Below are positions 32,162 to 35,186 of a DNA stretch of 35,186 nt, one piece after another (positions within the stretch are counted from its first letter, which is position 1; each line of letters opens with the position of its first letter). The notes under the pieces were generated by a model that saw nothing but the letters and a program-made list of their open reading frames with translations, was not told where the DNA came from and searched no databases. Origin of the DNA: VFBF01 sp034440275 (GTDB lineage: Bacteria > Pseudomonadota > Alphaproteobacteria > Caulobacterales > Aquidulcibacteraceae); assembly GCA_034440275.1 (NCBI GenBank), contig JAWXBS010000036.1, positions 1 through 35,186 on the forward strand, given 5' to 3'. The translations under genes and the position numbers were made by a program.

Positions 32162-32941
32162 ATGGTCGAGCTGACGCTTCCGAAGAATTCCAGGGTCCAG
32201 AAGGGCGAGCATTTCGGTGCGGCGCCGGGCGCCAAGCGCGTGCGGCCCGTGAAGGTGTACCGTTACGACCCCGACACCGGCATGAACCCGCGCTGGGACA
32301 CCTACGACGTCGATCTCGACGCGTGCGGCCCAATGGTTCTCGATGTTCTCATCCACATCAAGAACGACATCGACCCGACGCTGACGTTCCGTCGCTCGTG
32401 TCGCGAGGGCGTCTGCGGATCGTGCGCCATGAACATTGGCGGACGCAACACGCTTGCCTGCACCAAGCATGTCGACGAGGTGGCGGGACGCGAACTCACG
32501 GTCAGCCCGCTGCCGCACCTGGCGGTGGTGAAGGATCTCGTTCCCGACCTGACGACTTTCTACAAGCAGTACGCCTCCATCGAACCCTTCATGCAGGCGG
32601 GCGAAGCGCCGGAGAAAGAACGGCTGCAGAGCGAGGACGATCGCCGGAAGCTCGACGGCCACTACGAGTGCATTCTCTGCGCCTGCTGTTCGACGAGTTG
32701 TCCATCCTACTGGTGGAATGGTGAGAAGTATCTCGGCCCCGCCGCGCTCCTGCAGGCGCACCGCTGGATCGAGGACAGCCGCGACGAACAGCGCGAGGCG
32801 CGTCTCAGCGCCCTTGAGGATCCCTTCAAGCTCTACCGCTGCCACACGATCATGAACTGCGCGCAGGTCTGCCCGAAGGGCCTCAATCCTGCGCAGGCGA
32901 TCGCCGACATCAAGAAGCAGCTCGTCGAACGCAAGGCTTGA
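32162..32941 (+). CDS. sdhB: Succinate dehydrogenase iron-sulfur subunit
   Basis: SdhB carries electrons from FAD to quinone through three clusters. The 259-residue protein has the [2Fe-2S] motif CREGVCGSCAMNIGGRNTLAC (abridged: CREGVCGSC), the [4Fe-4S] motif CILCACCSTSCPSYWW and the [3Fe-4S] motif CHTIMNCAQVCPKGLNP. Other family blocks are SCREGVCGSCAMNIGG, VKDLVPDLTTFYKQYASIEP and PAALLQAHRWIEDSRDE. ATG 32162 is preceded by a weak GGGAT. It lies 116 bases after creD behind a strong hairpin, so independent expression is likely. It is intact and is followed after 27 bases by a methyltransferase. Confidence 0.98.
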   Translation: MVELTLPKNSRVQKGEHFGAAPGAKRVRPVKVYRYDPDTGMNPRWDTYDVDLDACGPMVLDVLIHIKNDIDPTLTFRRSCREGVCGSCAMNIGGRNTLACTKHVDEVAGRELTVSPLPHLAVVKDLVPDLTTFYKQYASIEPFMQAGEAPEKERLQSEDDRRKLDGHYECILCACCSTSCPSYWWNGEKYLGPAALLQAHRWIEDSRDEQREARLSALEDPFKLYRCHTIMNCAQVCPKGLNPAQAIADIKKQLVERKA

Positions 32942-32968
32942 GGCCGCGCCGCCCGTGACCCACGCCAA

Positions 32969-33673
32969 ATGACCCACGACTGGGAACGCATCGCGGCGAA
33001 AGAAGCCTTCTTTGGCGTCGTCACTGCGGACAAGTACCGCGCGCGCGAACTGACGCCTGAACGCATCACCGAATTCTACGCCACCGGCGAGGGCGACATC
33101 GCCGACGTCGTGGCGACGTTCCAGCGCGTGTTCGGCGCGGCGCCGAGCGGCGGTCGCGCGCTCGACATCGGCTGCGGCGTGGGGCGCCTCGCGCGGGCGA
33201 TGCGCAATCATGCAAACGCCGTCACCGGTTACGATGTGTCGGACTCGATGCTTGCAGTGGCGCGCGAACATGCAGGCGAGGGCGTCGACTATACGACCGC
33301 GTTTCCCCACGGCGCCTTCGACTGGATCAACTCCTACGTCGTCTTCCAGCACATCCCGCCCGTGGAGGGGCTCGCACTCCTCAAGCGCGCGCTCGCGCTG
33401 CTGGCGCCCGGCGGCTTCGCGTCGATCCAGGTGACGGCCTGGCGCACGGCCCATCTCGAACCGAAGGGTCCGCTGCGCCAGGCCAAGCGCGCCGCGCATC
33501 TCGCGCTCGCACGCGCCGGCGCGCGCCCGGCCGAGGCGCTCATCCAGATGCATGACTACGCCCTGACGGACGTCATCCGTGCGTTCGTCGAGACGGGGAT
33601 CGGTCAGCAACACCTCGTTCATACCGACCACGGCGGCCATCACGGCGTCTGGATCTATGGGCGAAAGGGTTGA
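32969..33673 (+). CDS. Class I SAM-dependent methyltransferase
   Basis: This 234-residue protein has SAM motif I GRALDIGCGVGRLARAM (residues about 62-78), the acidic motif II region in AVTGYDVSDSMLAVAREH, and a post-motif HGAFDWINSYVVFQHIPPVE typical of small-molecule methyltransferases (family 11/25 type). The N-terminus DWERIAAKEAFFGVVTADKY is a recurring lead-in in these. The substrate is unknown. ATG 32969 follows sdhB by 27 bases and could be in one transcript. The 3' end continues into the region before ilvN, whose start lies 40 bases after this stop. Confidence 0.88.
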   Translation: MTHDWERIAAKEAFFGVVTADKYRARELTPERITEFYATGEGDIADVVATFQRVFGAAPSGGRALDIGCGVGRLARAMRNHANAVTGYDVSDSMLAVAREHAGEGVDYTTAFPHGAFDWINSYVVFQHIPPVEGLALLKRALALLAPGGFASIQVTAWRTAHLEPKGPLRQAKRAAHLALARAGARPAEALIQMHDYALTDVIRAFVETGIGQQHLVHTDHGGHHGVWIYGRKG

Positions 33674-33713
33674 GAGCGTTGCGCTTGGCTATCGCGACCG
33701 CTACCCAAACATC

Positions 33714-34232
33714 ATGCCCGCACGCACCGACGCCCCCACCGAACGCCGCACCCTCGCCGTCATCGTCGACAACGAGCCGGGCGTGCTCGCCCGCGTGGTG
33801 GGTCTTTTCTCGGCGCGTGGCTACAACATCGAAAGTCTGACGGTGGCCGAGACCGATCACGCCTCGCACCAGTCGCGCATCACCATCGTCACCTCCGGGC
33901 AGGCGGTGATCCTCGACCAGATCAAGGCGCAGCTCGACCGCATCGTCTCGGTGCACACCGTCGTCGACGTCAGCCGAGACCCGGCAGGTGTCGAACGGGA
34001 AATGGCGCTGATCAAGGTGAAATCGGATGGTCAGGACCGCATCGAGGCCCTGCGCGTGTCCGAGATCTTCCGCGCCAAGGTCATCGATACGACGCTGAAG
34101 TCGCTGATCTTCGAACTCACCGGCTCGAGCGACAAGATCGACGCCTTCGTCGAACTCGTGCGCCCGCTCGGCCTCGTGGAAGTCAGCCGTACGGGCATCC
34201 TCTCCATCCAGCGCGGCGCTGAACGCACCTGA
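33714..34232 (+). CDS. ilvN: Acetolactate synthase small (regulatory) subunit
   Basis: This 172-residue protein activates the large subunit and gives valine feedback. It has an N-terminal ACT domain (RRTLAVIVDNEPGVLARVVG, SARGYNIESLTVAETD, SRITIVTSG), a middle DQIKAQLDRIVSVHTVVDVS, and a C-terminal domain with EMALIKVK, RVSEIFRAKVIDTTLKSLIF and KIDAFVELVRPLGLVEVSRT. This is the full IlvN layout at the usual length. The catalytic ilvB/ilvI gene is not in the window. No convincing Shine-Dalgarno precedes ATG 33714; ATG 33657, inside the methyltransferase 3' end, is an alternative. ilvN and leuB both serve branched-chain amino acids but are 25 kb apart. Confidence 0.95.
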   Translation: MPARTDAPTERRTLAVIVDNEPGVLARVVGLFSARGYNIESLTVAETDHASHQSRITIVTSGQAVILDQIKAQLDRIVSVHTVVDVSRDPAGVEREMALIKVKSDGQDRIEALRVSEIFRAKVIDTTLKSLIFELTGSSDKIDAFVELVRPLGLVEVSRTGILSIQRGAERT

Positions 34233-34297
34233 CGGCTGGCGCCGTGCAGTGAGGTCGGGCGATACTGGTCCGATACGTCAACGACATTGGGAACGCC

Positions 34298-35186
34298 ATG
34301 CTCAGATCCATTCTCGCTGCCGCAGCGTTGCTCGCACTTGGCGGTCCTGCGGCCGCGCAGACCAACGTCCGGGCGCCGGAATGGGCGCGTCCCATCCTCG
34401 CCAACGATGCCGAAGCGATGCGGATCAACCGGCCGAACCTCGCGGCGCAGGAGGGCGGCGTCGCGGTGCGCCTGACGATCGCGCCCGCGCAGGGCGGCGT
34501 GGCGCGGCTCATCCGCTATGATTCGAGTCCAGCGGCAGCGGGTCTCGGCGTGCGGAGTTTCACAGGGCATCTGCGCAACGGCTGGATGCTGTGGGGCGGG
34601 GAGAACCCGCTGGCGCGTCCGGTGACAGCGGCGAAGAAGGCCGAACTCGATCGCCTAGCGCGTGCGGCGCTCAGCGCGTCGCTGATTTCCGGCGAGGGCT
34701 CGCAATCGAGCGCGGCGGTCTGCGCGGACGGTGACTACGCCTGGCTCGAAGTGGCGGACGGTTTGCGTTCGGTGACGTTCGAGCGGCGTTGCGCGACGGG
34801 CGGCGCGTCAGGCGCGCTCATCAAGGCGATCTCGGATGCGGCTGGCAGCCGTGACGAGGAAGAACTCTTCCAGTCAGGCGTCAGCGACATCATGGCGGCG
34901 GATCGCGCGTTTTCGCAGGCGGCGCAGGTGAACGGCGTGCCGGCGGCGATGGCGGCATTCGCCGCGGATGACGGGCGCGTCTTTCAGCCCGGAAAACCCG
35001 TGGCTGCAGGGCGGCAGGCGATCGCCGAGGCTTATGCGACATGGGAAGCGGGCTCGGTTCTACAATGGTCCCCGGCAGGCGCCGACATCGCCGCGCGCGG
35101 CGACATGGGCTTTTCGTGGGGCCAGTGGAGTTTCACGCGGCCCGGCGCCGAGGCGTTGCGCGGCGCCTATGTTTCCGTGTGGCGAC
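34298..35186 (+). CDS. Secreted protein with C-terminal DUF4440-like domain (3' end outside window)
   Basis: The frame is open from ATG 34298 to the edge, about 296 residues. Residues 1-20 are a Sec signal peptide (RSILAAAALLALGGPAAAQ). The next ~190 residues have no family I recognise: APEWARPILANDAEAMRINR, GGVARLIRYD, LRNGWMLWGGENPLARP, a Cys pair (AVCADGDYAW, RRCATGG). The C-terminal part is NTF2-like of DUF4440 type: DRAFSQAAQVNGVPAAMAAF, GKPVAAGRQAIAEAYATWE, GDMGFSWGQWSFTR. TTGGGAAC precedes the ATG. It should be periplasmic. The combination suggests a substrate-binding or hydrolase role, but nothing catalytic is evident. Confidence 0.75.
   Translation, partial: MLRSILAAAALLALGGPAAAQTNVRAPEWARPILANDAEAMRINRPNLAAQEGGVAVRLTIAPAQGGVARLIRYDSSPAAAGLGVRSFTGHLRNGWMLWGGENPLARPVTAAKKAELDRLARAALSASLISGEGSQSSAAVCADGDYAWLEVADGLRSVTFERRCATGGASGALIKAISDAAGSRDEEELFQSGVSDIMAADRAFSQAAQVNGVPAAMAAFAADDGRVFQPGKPVAAGRQAIAEAYATWEAGSVLQWSPAGADIAARGDMGFSWGQWSFTRPGAEALRGAYVSVWR

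Noticed and set aside
31916..33643. 575-codon open frame on the minus strand
   Set aside because: It runs antisense to creD, sdhB and the methyltransferase, all well supported.
33657..33713. Upstream ATG as the start of ilvN
   Set aside because: It would overlap the methyltransferase 3' end and add 19 residues not typical of IlvN; kept only as an alternative since neither start has a clear ribosome site.

Overview
The window is a GC-rich stretch of bacterial chromosome that reads as an alphaproteobacterium. A Caulobacterales or Hyphomonadaceae-like genome is my best guess, but the rank below class is inference. The grounds are the sdhC-sdhD-sdhA...sdhB order, a two-gene unit of the ethylmalonyl-CoA pathway, frequent GTG starts with 4-base stop/start overlaps, and intergenic palindromic repeats of a kind common in this class. 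I found no rRNA, tRNA, CRISPR array, transposase or prophage structural gene. Coding density is very high, and no gap between genes reaches 300 bases.

Bases 1-6013 form a cell-surface polysaccharide block: the 3' end of an unidentified helical protein, rfbC on the plus strand, and a minus-strand run of O-antigen ligase, a small membrane protein, rfbA, rfbB, rfbD and a PhnB-like protein. Together rfbA, B, C and D make dTDP-L-rhamnose, and the ligase uses surface glycan. Bases 6106-7524 hold an ArsR-type regulator divergent from NIPSNAP and ABM-domain genes, with a palindrome over the regulator's own start. Bases 7565-11537 carry leuB and asd (leucine and aspartate-family amino acids), a small membrane protein, a VOC protein and a GNAT acetyltransferase, with two sets of inverted palindromic repeats. 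Bases 11539-18548 carry a membrane-anchored GH16 hydrolase, an SPFH protein, a RarD-type transporter, a Cds1-like PLP enzyme, a PPP-type phosphatase, an orphan basic protein and a beta-lactamase-fold hydrolase.

Bases 18649-21952 hold creA, pdxY and an operon for a malyl-CoA thioesterase/lyase plus mesaconyl-CoA hydratase. Bases 21949-24719 are a minus-strand cassette that looks phage-lysis-derived: a GH19 endolysin without signal peptide, two membrane proteins and a PGDYG-like protein. A secreted DUF885 metallopeptidase follows. Bases 26747-32941 hold succinate dehydrogenase, unusually split: sdhCDA, then a lipoprotein, a small membrane protein and creD, then sdhB behind a strong hairpin. The window ends with a methyltransferase, ilvN and a secreted DUF4440-like protein cut by the edge.

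The best candidates for something undescribed are the 21949-24719 cell-wall cassette, the envelope genes inside the sdh operon, the ArsR operator/leaderless promoter, the covarying two-hairpin repeats, and two structured non-coding stretches (12647-12783 and 16562-16670).
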